Below, one piece after another: positions 1 to 8,014 of a stretch of DNA of 47,663 nt; within the stretch, counting starts at the first letter, position 1; each line of letters starts with the position of its first letter. Origin of the DNA: Acidimicrobiales bacterium (GTDB taxonomy: Bacteria; Actinomycetota; Acidimicrobiia; Acidimicrobiales; SZUA-35); contig JAHDFH010000006.1 in NCBI GenBank assembly GCA_020628305.1, positions 12,416-60,078 on the forward strand, written 5' to 3'. Below the pieces are notes generated by a model, which was not told where the DNA came from, made no database searches, and saw only the letters and a list, made by a program, of their open reading frames with translations. Made by a program: the position numbers and the translations under genes.

Positions 1-28
1 GCCTCAGGTTCGATTCCCTCCAGCTCCA
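1..28 (+). ncRNA. 3' end of a tRNA-like RNA, possibly tmRNA
   Basis: The window opens inside an RNA gene. A T-loop signature (GGTTCGATTCC) is followed by CAGCTCC plus a discriminator A. That acceptor half fits the alanine-accepting ends of tmRNA and tRNA-Ala, with a U at the position of the G3:U70 pair. The five bases before the T loop pair poorly with the five after it, so the identity is uncertain. The 5' part lies outside the window. CCA is not fully encoded. Confidence 0.4.
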
Positions 29-91
29 CAGAGTACGTCACCGCCCAACAACAGCTAAAACGCAACCCATTCGGCCTGCTACAAACCAAAC

Positions 92-1300
92 TCAAACCGC
101 AACAGAGCTCGCCAGACGCAACCTCAAAAGATTTAGGCTGTAAAGGATGATAAGCAGAGAGAAACCAGCATAAAGATACGCAATGTTCTCTATCTCTAAC
201 AAAGCTCCAAAGAATACAGTGACGACGATATACGGGAACTGACCTATTAGAGCGACAGTAGATATTGCGGTCGCTCGATGCTCAGACGCAGTGTTTCTGT
301 TAATCAGAGTGAGATAGAAAGGCTTAACTATTTCTTGTGCCATGTAGACGAGAAGAAAAGACGCTACACCAAAGACAAGATTGTCTGTGAGATACACGAT
401 TGAGAAGCCCATAAGATATAAGGAGAGAACAACTAGTTGAATATTGTTCTTAAGATAGCTCGCCACTCGCCCATAGTTATAGCTCAGTAAGGTCGTCGGC
501 AATAGTATGGCAGCCATGAAGTAACCAAACGTCTCACCGTTAAACCCGAAGTAAGCGCCAGTGTTTTGTCGAACTACCCCTTCGTAAGTCAAGATGAGTG
601 TTGCGAAGAACACCACTGGCATTGTGTATAAAACAAACGAGTGAGAAAACAACGACCCGACACCAGTCTTTAGTCTCACTCTGTATTCCTTCAGTGTTAT
701 TCGAGTATCTGACGAAACCTGGGGCTCAGAAATTGTAATCAATACTAGAAACGCGCAGCAATTGAAGACTATCCAAGCCCAGAAAGTCAACTCTGGCTCG
801 ATACTGTAGAGGGCACCGCCAACAAAAACTGTCAGAACCGTCGTGGCAACAGCTAAAGCAGAAACTCGACCCAACACCATCTCGTATTTGGATTCTAACT
901 CGTCGTCCAGCATGATGTCGTAGAGCAAAGCCTCCCTAGCTCCAGACATTAAAGAGTAGGCAGCAAACATAAGCAAGTTGCCAACCAAAAGAGATGTAAA
1001 GGTTGAAGCGTTAATCAAAACGAGGCAGCTTGAGATTAGTACAAGGTTTCCAGCCATGATGGTCTTGCGCCTCCCTAGAAGATCGGCCACAGCACCTGAA
1101 GGAATCTCTAGCGTCACACCCAAAGCTTTAGACACTCCATCTATTAGCGCAATAGCAGGAATTGAAATGAAACGACCGAAGTAGAAAACCCAGTTTGGCA
1201 GAATAAAGAAGCCGTTGAGAAAGACTGTAAGCAGGTAGTAGCGCTTGACGTCTCGGCTGCCATGTGAAGGAAGAACCTTCTCCAGATTTGAGACGACCAC
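92..1300 (-). CDS. MFS transporter
   Basis: Major facilitator superfamily membrane protein of 402 residues, the usual size for a 12-helix carrier. The loop after the second helix carries a motif-A-like sequence (GAVADLLGRRKTIMAGN), the best family marker. Hydrophobic segments run through the whole length. The substrate cannot be told; some relatives are drug or metabolite exporters. The start is GTG at 1300, supported by a -10 hexamer TACACT exactly six bases upstream, which indicates a leaderless mRNA. It is transcribed alone towards the RNA gene at the window edge. Confidence 0.8.
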   Translation of the reverse strand: MVVSNLEKVLPSHGSRDVKRYYLLTVFLNGFFILPNWVFYFGRFISIPAIALIDGVSKALGVTLEIPSGAVADLLGRRKTIMAGNLVLISSCLVLINASTFTSLLVGNLLMFAAYSLMSGAREALLYDIMLDDELESKYEMVLGRVSALAVATTVLTVFVGGALYSIEPELTFWAWIVFNCCAFLVLITISEPQVSSDTRITLKEYRVRLKTGVGSLFSHSFVLYTMPVVFFATLILTYEGVVRQNTGAYFGFNGETFGYFMAAILLPTTLLSYNYGRVASYLKNNIQLVVLSLYLMGFSIVYLTDNLVFGVASFLLVYMAQEIVKPFYLTLINRNTASEHRATAISTVALIGQFPYIVVTVFFGALLEIENIAYLYAGFSLLIILYSLNLLRLRLASSVAV

Positions 1301-1306
1301 GTCTTT

Positions 1307-1312
1307 AGTGTA
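1307..1312 (-). promoter_or_regulatory. Leaderless -10 of the MFS gene
   Basis: TACACT, then six bases (AAAGAC), then the GTG start at 1300. No clear -35 is seen. Confidence 0.55.
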
Positions 1313-1327
1313 CCGACCGGGGGTTTG

Positions 1328-1915
1328 CTACAGACCTTGTTTCGGCCCAGGCCTGCCATCCACATGAATCGCAGAAGGTACAATGACGGATGCTTCTCCA
1401 GTTGGACTAGGCCGATGTCGAGCTGAGGCGCGATCAGTGGTCAGTTTCGTAAGATCCGTGCGTAGAGATTGTGCTAGTTCTGAACCGTCGACAATCAGGT
1501 CGTCACTCCGATTCGCAAACCAATCTCGCCTCCCACTAAATATTGTGTCAACATAAGTTGCAAGGTCGACCAGGGCAATGGCATTCTCCGCTGTACCTCC
1601 AATTTGAACAGCAGGAAGAATACCTGCTGCGTCACCCAACGCTCCGTACGCATTCAAGAGGATTTCTACCTGATCCCCCACATGGGCGAGAAAGGAATCA
1701 ACTACTTTCTTCTTAACAGCGACTTGTTCTTGGAAACAGATCCTCTGGCCCAAGCTCAGAGCAAGCCGCTCAATCTCATCTAGCGGATCCGCGAGGCTTG
1801 ATGGCACAACTCCGTCAGTAAGCTTGTCCTTAACCTCGAGTAGATCAATTACTAGACCCAAGAGTCTTGAGTACGGGGTTTGCTCCTTCACGACTGCTGC
1901 CTTTCCATAAATCAC
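1328..1915 (-). CDS. Hypothetical helical protein
   Basis: 195 residues, not recognised. It has no signal peptide or membrane segment. Residues 1–150 look mostly helical and acidic, and the last 40 residues are Pro/Ser/Gly-rich and probably disordered. The start is GTG at 1915; an in-frame stop lies five codons upstream, so the start cannot move far. It is the last gene of a minus-strand set (OmpA-domain protein, then two more unrecognised proteins) and follows the upstream gene by 56 bases. Cotranscription and a shared role with that set are inferred. Confidence 0.6.
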   Translation of the reverse strand: MIYGKAAVVKEQTPYSRLLGLVIDLLEVKDKLTDGVVPSSLADPLDEIERLALSLGQRICFQEQVAVKKKVVDSFLAHVGDQVEILLNAYGALGDAAGILPAVQIGGTAENAIALVDLATYVDTIFSGRRDWFANRSDDLIVDGSELAQSLRTDLTKLTTDRASARHRPSPTGEASVIVPSAIHVDGRPGPKQGL

Positions 1916-1971
1916 TGGTGCCCAAGACTACTCAATGCGCAAAGCTTTGGAAAATCAAACTCCAAACTGGA

Positions 1972-2478
1972 TCACAGTCCGTTTCGCGGTATGTTGCTCA
2001 ATGGAATCTCTACTGTCGGAAGCAAACTCCCCTGGCGGCGCAAGGCAACACCAAGTGGATCAGCTGAATCGCTGTTTTCCCAAAGATCCTCGGGAGTTAT
2101 AAGAAAAACCTCAAAGGCGGCTTGGTCTTCCTCGCTCAGCGGAACAGATGCTCCATCGTTTCCTTCAAGTACACCTACGGCAACAGAATTTATAGTCCTG
2201 ATCTGAGACGCAATGCGTTCTATGGCTGTTTGCCGCTGCTCATCTGAAACGCTGGCGGCTAGCATAACCCCTCGGAACTCAGTGATTTTACTCCTCAACG
2301 GCCCAAGCAACCTACCAAGTCTGACTTCGGCTGTACCTGCTCTGAAATCTGGATCTTTCTTTCTAGCCCTATCCTGACGGTCAGCTAGACACCTGACCAT
2401 ATGGTCAACGTGGGCAGCTGCCTTAATCTGAAACTCGTTGAACGGATCACGACTATTTTTTCTGGGAGAGGTCAACAC
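1972..2478 (-). CDS. Hypothetical helical protein
   Basis: 168 residues, not recognised. The N-terminal part is rich in Arg, Lys and His and predicted helical; the remainder is amphipathic and acidic, without membrane segments or cysteine motifs. The start is GTG at 2478, with a possible -10 hexamer TACAAT eight bases upstream. It sits between two other unrecognised proteins on the same strand, 27 bases after the preceding gene, so it is probably part of the OmpA-led transcription unit. Confidence 0.6.
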   Translation of the reverse strand: MLTSPRKNSRDPFNEFQIKAAAHVDHMVRCLADRQDRARKKDPDFRAGTAEVRLGRLLGPLRSKITEFRGVMLAASVSDEQRQTAIERIASQIRTINSVAVGVLEGNDGASVPLSEEDQAAFEVFLITPEDLWENSDSADPLGVALRRQGSLLPTVEIPLSNIPRNGL

Positions 2479-2505
2479 CGTACAACATTGTACAGGTTTT
2501 GAGCC

Positions 2506-2976
2506 TCAGTAGTGAAGCCTGGGAGTACCATTCACGTGAGGAACATCGCTGCCCTGATTTGGTTGCGGAGCCACATACGGTTTAGTTTTCACAACAACCT
2601 GTGCGCCTTCATCTTGTGCCCAGACCAGCGCCCCGAGGCGCTTGCAGAAATCACCAAGATAGTCTGACACTGACATGCCATCTGGCTCTGAGAAACCTTG
2701 AAATGCTTCTTCAAGAGCCACGATTGTTGACTGTAGGTCTGTAACAAATGGTGCTATCTCCTTTTCATCAACCAAAGGATACGCAGCTGGACTATCCGGC
2801 AAAGCCGTGAAAGCGAAATTAATCCGTGCTGTTTGAAAAGCGTCAAGGTGTGGCAAAAAAGTCTCCCGCAGCCGAATTCCTTCACCATTGAGGCTTTGCA
2901 GCAAAGAGCTACGTACCCTGGTCAGGTCTCTAACTAAACCCTCAATCGCATCATGCTCAGCCTTAAAGTCATCCAT
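2506..2976 (-). CDS. Hypothetical helical protein
   Basis: 156 residues, not recognised. Residues 1–120 look helical and acidic; the C-terminus is a Pro/Gly/Asn-rich tail resembling those of its neighbours. The ATG at 2976 is preceded by AAAGGCGG seven bases upstream, a Shine–Dalgarno-like site, as expected for an internal operon gene. It lies 33 bases after the OmpA-domain gene. No enzyme motif is visible. Confidence 0.6.
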   Translation of the reverse strand: MDDFKAEHDAIEGLVRDLTRVRSSLLQSLNGEGIRLRETFLPHLDAFQTARINFAFTALPDSPAAYPLVDEKEIAPFVTDLQSTIVALEEAFQGFSEPDGMSVSDYLGDFCKRLGALVWAQDEGAQVVVKTKPYVAPQPNQGSDVPHVNGTPRLHY

Positions 2977-3009
2977 CTAAATTCCGCCTTTCAAATTTAA
3001 CTCTTCGCC

Positions 3010-3753
3010 CTATCCAGCTAACTCAAGCTGAATTTCTATTCGTCGGTCTGCTTCTTTCTGAGCATCCGTTGGATTTTCTTGAACCGCTTGAGATTCGCCG
3101 AAACCCTCTGTTGTAATTCGTGACGCTGCAATGCCCTGCGCCACCAGCTTATCTTTTACAGCGTCGGCTCTTTCTTGAGAAAGGGCAAGGTTGTCTGCTT
3201 CGTCACCGACCGAATCGGTGTAGCCCTCTACTTTGACATTAACGTTCTGGTTTGCAACAAGCTCAGCAACTGAAGCTATGACCGACTCGCCTGAAGCAAT
3301 TGCAGTCTCGTTAGGTTCAAAAACAAGCTTGGTATTTTCCAGCAGTGAATCTACTTGAGTTTGCAGGCCTTCAACACCAGCAACGTCAAGCGTCGCCGTG
3401 TCAGGAGTGGCGGTTGAATCAGCTGCTTGAGTGTTTACTACGGTGTTTTGAGTAGTTACAGCTGCACCAAACGTGGTTTCCGTTAGTGAGTTTTCAGACA
3501 GCCCCCCAACAAGTTCGTCGTCGCCCTGACACGACCAAGCTAAAAACAACAGCCCGACAAAAATCACCCCAATAACTAGAAGATAAGTCCAAGCCAGAGC
3601 GCCTTCGTCCTCAACTTCTTCTTGTTGACGAGCCCCAGTGTAAGCAGCCATCATTTCAGCTGTGCTTGGAGGTAGTTCATCCTGTGGACGCTGATTTGGA
3701 TAGTTTGACCCGTTCACACTTCCATTTTGCCCCACACTCGAGCACTTTGACAC
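3010..3753 (-). CDS. OmpA C-terminal-domain membrane protein
   Basis: 247 residues. A cytoplasmic N-terminus of about 53 residues is followed by one membrane helix (about 54–73), a Thr/Ala-rich linker and a peptidoglycan-binding OmpA domain (about 145–247). Hallmarks are EGYTDSVGDEADN, the ERADAVKDKL helix and ADRRIEI. The domain should lie outside the membrane and bind the wall, while the N-terminus faces the cytoplasm. It starts with GTG at 3753 and heads three unrecognised genes. A second protein of similar design is encoded at 43334–44152. An anchoring or wall-sensing role is inference. Confidence 0.82.
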   Translation of the reverse strand: MSKCSSVGQNGSVNGSNYPNQRPQDELPPSTAEMMAAYTGARQQEEVEDEGALAWTYLLVIGVIFVGLLFLAWSCQGDDELVGGLSENSLTETTFGAAVTTQNTVVNTQAADSTATPDTATLDVAGVEGLQTQVDSLLENTKLVFEPNETAIASGESVIASVAELVANQNVNVKVEGYTDSVGDEADNLALSQERADAVKDKLVAQGIAASRITTEGFGESQAVQENPTDAQKEADRRIEIQLELAG

Positions 3754-3817
3754 GCCTTAGTCGGGTTTTGTAACATAACAGTGTTAAACAAAGCCTACGG
3801 CGCACTCTTAGGAGCGC

Positions 3818-3823
3818 TAAAGT
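3818..3823 (+). promoter_or_regulatory. -10 hexamer of aroC
   Basis: TAAAGT lies seven bases before an in-frame GTG at 3831 and one base before the GTG at 3825. Spacing suggests a leaderless start at 3831. Confidence 0.4.
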
Positions 3824-3824
3824 T

Positions 3825-4910
3825 GTGCTAGTGAGCAGCAGTTTTGGTGAAATCTTTAAAGTTACTTCCTTCGGTGAGTCACATGGTCCTGCTGTGGGGG
3901 TCGTGATTGATGGCTGTCCCGCAGGATTACACTTGGATCTTGGCCTGATTGACACCGAGCTTAAACGTCGCAGAACAGGGCAAAGCAAGTTGGTGTCTCA
4001 ACGCAAAGAACCTGACGTTCTTGAAGCCTTGTCTGGTTTATTTGAAGGACGCACAACCGGAACGCCGCTTGCATTCCTCGTTAAAAACGCAGATCACCGT
4101 CCTGAGGCGTACAGCCATCTCAAGGATCTCTACCGTCCAAGCCACGCAGACTTCACCTACCAAGAAAAGTATGGGTTGAGAGATTATCGGGGTGGTGGGA
4201 GAAGCTCTGCTCGCGAAACAACGGCCCGGGTTATTGCCGGCTCAGTGGCAAAACAAGTACTTTCAGAAATGACATCGATCACCTCTCTTGCGTGGGTTAG
4301 TTCAATTGGAGCAATTTCTACAGACATTGCCCCGGCTAGTGTGACGCTCGAAATGGTTGAGTCCAACGATGTTCGCTGCCCAGACTTCTCGGTTGCCACG
4401 GACATGATTCAATTGGTTGACCAGGCTCGTAAAGACGGGGACTCGGTTGGTGGCGTAATAACTGGCTTTGCAACCGGCATGCCGAGCGGTTTGGGCGCTC
4501 CAGTATTCGACCGATTAGAGGCCGATCTTGGCAAGGCAATGCTTAGCCTTCCAGCCACCAAAGGTTTTGAGATTGGATCCGGCTTTGCGGGCACACTCCA
4601 ACGAGGCTCACAGCACAACGATGCGTTTACCTCTAAAGACGGTGCGATTCGAACCGCCACAAACAACTCTGGCGGTGTGCAGGGTGGAATCAGCAACGGT
4701 GAAGATCTAGTCTTTCGAGTTGCTTTCAAACCAACAGCGACTATCTCTCAAGCGCAACAAACTGTAACAACGGATGGCGAACAAGTAGAGCTAGAAGCTA
4801 AGGGAAGACACGACCCCTGTGTACTACCTAGGGCGGTTCCAATAGTTGAAGCCATGTGCGCACTTGTATTGGTCGACCACGTACTTCGTCAACGCACCAC
4901 CCAGCTCTAG
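3825..4910 (+). CDS. aroC: Chorismate synthase
   Basis: Converts EPSP to chorismate, the last step of the shikimate pathway, using reduced FMN. The full-length protein (361 residues, as in the family) has the N-terminal FGESHG motif, the basic [20 protein letters not shown] block, the SNGEDLVFR region and the C-terminal [17 protein letters not shown] block. Two GTG starts are possible: 3825, with AGGAG about ten bases upstream, and 3831, which a -10 hexamer seven bases upstream favours as a leaderless start. It is divergent from the OmpA-domain gene and 21 bases before an NTF2-like gene. Confidence 0.96.
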   Translation: MLVSSSFGEIFKVTSFGESHGPAVGVVIDGCPAGLHLDLGLIDTELKRRRTGQSKLVSQRKEPDVLEALSGLFEGRTTGTPLAFLVKNADHRPEAYSHLKDLYRPSHADFTYQEKYGLRDYRGGGRSSARETTARVIAGSVAKQVLSEMTSITSLAWVSSIGAISTDIAPASVTLEMVESNDVRCPDFSVATDMIQLVDQARKDGDSVGGVITGFATGMPSGLGAPVFDRLEADLGKAMLSLPATKGFEIGSGFAGTLQRGSQHNDAFTSKDGAIRTATNNSGGVQGGISNGEDLVFRVAFKPTATISQAQQTVTTDGEQVELEAKGRHDPCVLPRAVPIVEAMCALVLVDHVLRQRTTQL

Positions 4911-4919
4911 TGGACGTGA

Positions 4920-4925
4920 TAGATT
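4920..4925 (+). promoter_or_regulatory. Leaderless -10 of the NTF2-like gene
   Basis: TAGATT, six bases (GAAACT), then ATG at 4932. Confidence 0.5.
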
Positions 4926-4931
4926 GAAACT

Positions 4932-5285
4932 ATGTCTGAAACACAAGCTCTTGAAACCTTCTTCTCAGCATGGTCTATTGCTGATACAGCAGAAGCAGCC
5001 GCCAAAGTAGCGGAGGTCTACCCCGCTGACGGACTCTACGAAGATCCAATGACCCCCGAGCCCTTAACTGGTCCGGAGGCGATTGCAGCATATGTGTCTC
5101 AGTTCACAGCAATGGCTCCTGGTGCAACTGCCACGGTGACCGACACGCAAACTCAACATGGCAAGACTCGCTGCACAGTAGAGTTCAAAATGGCTGACGG
5201 CATGGTCCAACACGGTCAGTACTTTGCCGTGGTGGTTGACGGTCAGATATCAACCATGACCGGCTTTGTTGGCACTGGCACCTAA
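4932..5285 (+). CDS. SnoaL/NTF2-like protein
   Basis: 117 residues with the pattern of a small NTF2-fold protein: an N-terminal helix (ETFFSAWSIAD), a Y.DP segment, a GPEAIAAYV helix and alternating C-terminal strands ending in MTGFVGTGT. Members form cone-shaped dimers that bind or isomerise small hydrophobic ligands; the ligand is unknown here. The ATG at 4932 has a -10 hexamer exactly six bases upstream, so it can be transcribed independently of aroC. Its stop overlaps the stop of the convergent Tad gene by four bases. Confidence 0.7.
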   Translation: MSETQALETFFSAWSIADTAEAAAKVAEVYPADGLYEDPMTPEPLTGPEAIAAYVSQFTAMAPGATATVTDTQTQHGKTRCTVEFKMADGMVQHGQYFAVVVDGQISTMTGFVGTGT

Positions 5286-5668
5286 TTCTCAACTAACGAA
5301 GCAACACCATTGACAGTAATGGAATCTTGTTTCGAGAAGACTCCTACAGTGGCCAACCGAAGAACCACCTTCACCTGTCCTTCCGTTGCAACCACACTCG
5401 CAACTCTCAAGTCTTCACCAGCTTGTTCGGCAACAAAGGCCTTAACTTTCTTCTGAGCCGCTGCTGGATCGATGCGGACCTCACCAGTACGTAAATAGTG
5501 ACCCTCGTCGAGCTCCTGAGCGCCAACTCGGGCGGCTGCAGCAGCGATAGCATCTGCCTCAAGAGTTCCGTTAACTTCATCAATGTGGCTGACCAAGGCT
5601 CCTGCAACTACTGCTATCGCCAAGCACAGTACACAGCTAATGATCGAAATACTTCCACGTTCAGCCAT
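5282..5668 (-). CDS. TadE/TadG-like pilus protein
   Basis: 128 residues from the ATG at 5668, which has GAGGA eight bases upstream; the track start at 5689 adds seven residues without support. The short charged N-terminus (AERGS) leads into one membrane helix (IISCVLCLAIAVVAGALVS), typical of TadE/TadG-type minor pilins whose C-terminal domain is exported. The rest is Ala/Val-rich. It is the last of three similar small proteins ending the Tad operon and overlaps its upstream neighbour by eight bases. Confidence 0.65.
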   Translation of the reverse strand: MAERGSISIISCVLCLAIAVVAGALVSHIDEVNGTLEADAIAAAAARVGAQELDEGHYLRTGEVRIDPAAAQKKVKAFVAEQAGEDLRVASVVATEGQVKVVLRLATVGVFSKQDSITVNGVASLVEN

Positions 5669-6086
5669 TGTCTGATCCTCGAAACACATCTACAACTTCT
5701 ACTGCTACAGCTGAACTAGTAGCTGGTTTAAGCAGCGGAGATGTAATGGCTGAGCTTTGGGTGCAGGAAACTCTGGCGGTAACAAACTCACCAGGCTCAA
5801 CGAGACCAGATAACCGATCTAGGGAACAGCGCAGGTGACGATTCGACTGGTTGATCTGATCGACTGCGGCTACAGCTGCAAAACGTGCAGAAGCTAGATC
5901 CTTAGTTTCCACTGCTGCCGCTACAGCCTGATCAGCGGCGACGGTGGCAGCCTCCGAAGAACTTTTCCTCGCCAATAACGTCGAGAAGCCAAACAGCGCA
6001 ATCGATAAAAGCACTGGAACTATGATGGCAGCCTGTAGCGTTGCCGCACCAACTTCGACCCCGGGTCGTGAAGATCTATCCGCCAT
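5661..6086 (-). CDS. TadE-like pilus assembly protein
   Basis: 141 residues. A polar N-terminus (MADRSSRPGVEVGAATLQ) with the Glu before the hydrophobic stretch, common in TadE-type pseudopilins, is followed by a single helix (AAIIVPVLLSIALFGFSTLL) and an Ala-rich domain with two cysteines (LRCSLD and VSCTQ) that could form a disulphide outside the cell. It overlaps both neighbours, so translation is probably coupled. The exact role among TadE, TadF and TadG cannot be decided by eye. Confidence 0.65.
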   Translation of the reverse strand: MADRSSRPGVEVGAATLQAAIIVPVLLSIALFGFSTLLARKSSSEAATVAADQAVAAAVETKDLASARFAAVAAVDQINQSNRHLRCSLDRLSGLVEPGEFVTARVSCTQSSAITSPLLKPATSSAVAVEVVDVFRGSDNG

Positions 6087-6432
6087 TCAATCTCCTAGTC
6101 GCCGTTGCTTCAATGGACCAGGCAAAGCCCATAACTCTGATGGGTTGACCACTAACTAAAACAGTCACGGTTTCGCCACTTCGTTCTTCGCTGGCCGACA
6201 CGTTGCGTAGCCCAGGCAGTTCTGTCGCCACCCTGATCGCTTCCTCATAACCGTCGCCCTCTCCAGCACCAAGCAGGCTTCCAACGTCAGCCCCAGTTGA
6301 AGCAGCAGCAGAAGCCGTCCGGTCTGCATAAATTACAAGCGCCAACTGCAACATCAACAAGAACGTGGCTAGCAACGCCAACACTGCCAGAGAGTAGATC
6401 AGAATTGAGCCGTCGTTTCGTTTTCGAATCAA
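6076..6432 (-). CDS. TadE/TadG-like pilus protein
   Basis: 118 residues. The N-terminus MIRKRNDGSILIYS gives a charged head and one membrane helix (SLAVLALLATFLLMLQLALV), then a small exported domain. The start is TTG at 6432, overlapping the stop of tadC by four bases (TTGA), which fixes the start and indicates translational coupling. It is the first of three small single-helix proteins at the end of the operon. It is probably a minor pilin or an assembly factor. Confidence 0.6.
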   Translation of the reverse strand: MIRKRNDGSILIYSLAVLALLATFLLMLQLALVIYADRTASAAASTGADVGSLLGAGEGDGYEEAIRVATELPGLRNVSASEERSGETVTVLVSGQPIRVMGFAWSIEATATRRLNGG

Positions 6433-7205
6433 AGCTGGACCTCAGATAGTACTTGAAAAACTGCGAACCCAACAAAAGTGGCAAATGCCGAAAATAGCAA
6501 GGCAACTGGCAGGACCATCTTTGCAGTATTGCGCTCAGCCAAAGCCAGAAGCTCTTGGTTGGAGTGCTGGGTCTGAGCTTCAGCCATTCGTTCCAGCGAA
6601 CTTTGGCTCAAACCACCACTCTCAGATATAGCTACGAGATTGGCCAGGTTGCGAAGCTGCGACGAGTTGTAGATTTCGCCTAACTCTGCAAGCTCGGATG
6701 AAAAGGTTCTTGAGGAGTACAAGCCGCTATAAGCCGCTGCCCGCAGACGCTGCCAGCTTCTGCCTTCGCCCACCACCGCCGCTGTACGTAAAGCAAACGA
6801 GATCTCAGCTCCTCCTGCCACCGCAACCGCGGCAAGCCGCTGAAACGTTCCCAGCGCAGCTTCCATGTCTGCCTTCTCTCGCCGCACCATCTGACCAAGA
6901 ACGATCCTTGGAATGAACAAGAACAACCCAAGTCCAACAGTTGAGATCACCGCAATCCAAAGTGACCCGCCAAACCGAGACCATGTGGTTGCCGTGCATA
7001 TCGCCCCTAGAGCGCCAAATGCCACTAGCCCCAACAGATACGGCAAGAGACTGAGATTGACTAAGGCAAGCTCAGATTGGATGCCAGAGGTAGCTGCATC
7101 TAGTGGAGCTGTTTCGCGCCGCCATGGTACAACAAACAACACTGCTGCAACGGCAGCGAAAGCAGCTGACAGAATCACCAACGCAGCGAACACTACGGCT
7201 TCCAT
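6429..7205 (-). CDS. tadC: TadC-like type II/IV secretion platform protein
   Basis: 258 residues. An N-terminal membrane helix and two central ones (residues about 55–110) are followed by a cytoplasmic four-helix T2SF domain (ALGTFQRLAAVAVAGG to HSNQELLALAE) and a C-terminal helix (PVALLFSAFATFVGFAVFQVL). This is the order expected of TadB/TadC inner-membrane platform proteins, which couple ATPase movement to pilin assembly. The start overlaps the tadB stop by one base (TGATG). Confidence 0.8.
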   Translation of the reverse strand: MEAVVFAALVILSAAFAAVAAVLFVVPWRRETAPLDAATSGIQSELALVNLSLLPYLLGLVAFGALGAICTATTWSRFGGSLWIAVISTVGLGLFLFIPRIVLGQMVRREKADMEAALGTFQRLAAVAVAGGAEISFALRTAAVVGEGRSWQRLRAAAYSGLYSSRTFSSELAELGEIYNSSQLRNLANLVAISESGGLSQSSLERMAEAQTQHSNQELLALAERNTAKMVLPVALLFSAFATFVGFAVFQVLSEVQL

Positions 7206-8014
7206 CAGTTTGCCCTCAATTCAAAATTGGCCGCAGAGAGGCGCCGATTAAACCGGCCTGACAGAAACCAGGCAGACAGCACCAACAGCCCCACCAATGC
7301 AATAACGAAGAACCCAGAGCCACTGCTAAGTCCTTCTATGACATCTGGCAAAGCAAAAAATGTTCCGGCGATAATGAAAACAATTACAAGGCTCAGCCCT
7401 CGGATCTCGAACTCTTGTTTGAAGCGCTGTGAAGCTACTGCCTGATCTATCTCAATGAACGTTTGAAGCTCCTCAGAAATGCTGCGCAACGCAACCCACA
7501 GTCTGCCGCTTGCAAATTTGTTAGCCTGAATAAGATGTGCAGCCAGTAAGTGAGCGGCTGGAAGGTTTACTTCTCGGCTAAAGTTTCGCAGCGCTTCTTC
7601 TAGGCCAATATGAGGCAAGGCTTGAACGAGGTTTTCGAGAGGCTCCGCTATTTGACCAGACGCAGAGCGAGACGCAACAGCTATTGCTTCAAAGAGATCT
7701 GAACCACCACCCACGGCATCGGAAAGTAGCCGAGCAAAGTCTGCCAGCCCTGCAAGAGCGCTAAGCTCAGCCCGACGACTGCTGGCTCTTCTAAACTCAA
7801 TAGCTATCGCTCCACCGACAGCTCCTGTTCCAATGGCTACAGGCCATGAGTTAGTGGTTTGCAACGCCAGGAGACAGACAACCATAACCAGGACTACTGA
7901 TATAGCAACATTTGAGTGATCGTTGAGAAGTTGTCTAAGAGGCTTATAAATCGCCGCAGTCGTACCCAAACAAACAGTCATCATCAAGCACGCAAAGATC
8001 GAAAGCTCAATCAT
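7205..8014 (-). CDS. tadB: TadB-like type II/IV secretion platform protein
   Basis: 269 residues from the ATG at 8014, whose ATGA overlap with the tadA stop favours it over the track start at 8023. Hydrophobic N-terminal helices precede a cytoplasmic T2SF domain (LADFARLLSDAVGGGSDLFEAI to AVASQRFKQEFEIRG), then two C-terminal helices. The family forms the membrane platform of Tad pili with TadC. Gene order ATPase–TadB–TadC supports the call. Confidence 0.8.
   Translation of the reverse strand: MIELSIFACLMMTVCLGTTAAIYKPLRQLLNDHSNVAISVVLVMVVCLLALQTTNSWPVAIGTGAVGGAIAIEFRRASSRRAELSALAGLADFARLLSDAVGGGSDLFEAIAVASRSASGQIAEPLENLVQALPHIGLEEALRNFSREVNLPAAHLLAAHLIQANKFASGRLWVALRSISEELQTFIEIDQAVASQRFKQEFEIRGLSLVIVFIIAGTFFALPDVIEGLSSGSGFFVIALVGLLVLSAWFLSGRFNRRLSAANFELRAN

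Noticed and set aside
1-28. Firm tRNA-Ala or tmRNA call for the window edge
   Set aside because: Only the 3' 28 bases are present and the T stem pairs poorly, so the identity was left open.
3677-3988. 103-residue minus-strand ORF over aroC
   Set aside because: Antisense to the conserved start of aroC and overlapping the OmpA-domain gene; composition is not protein-like.
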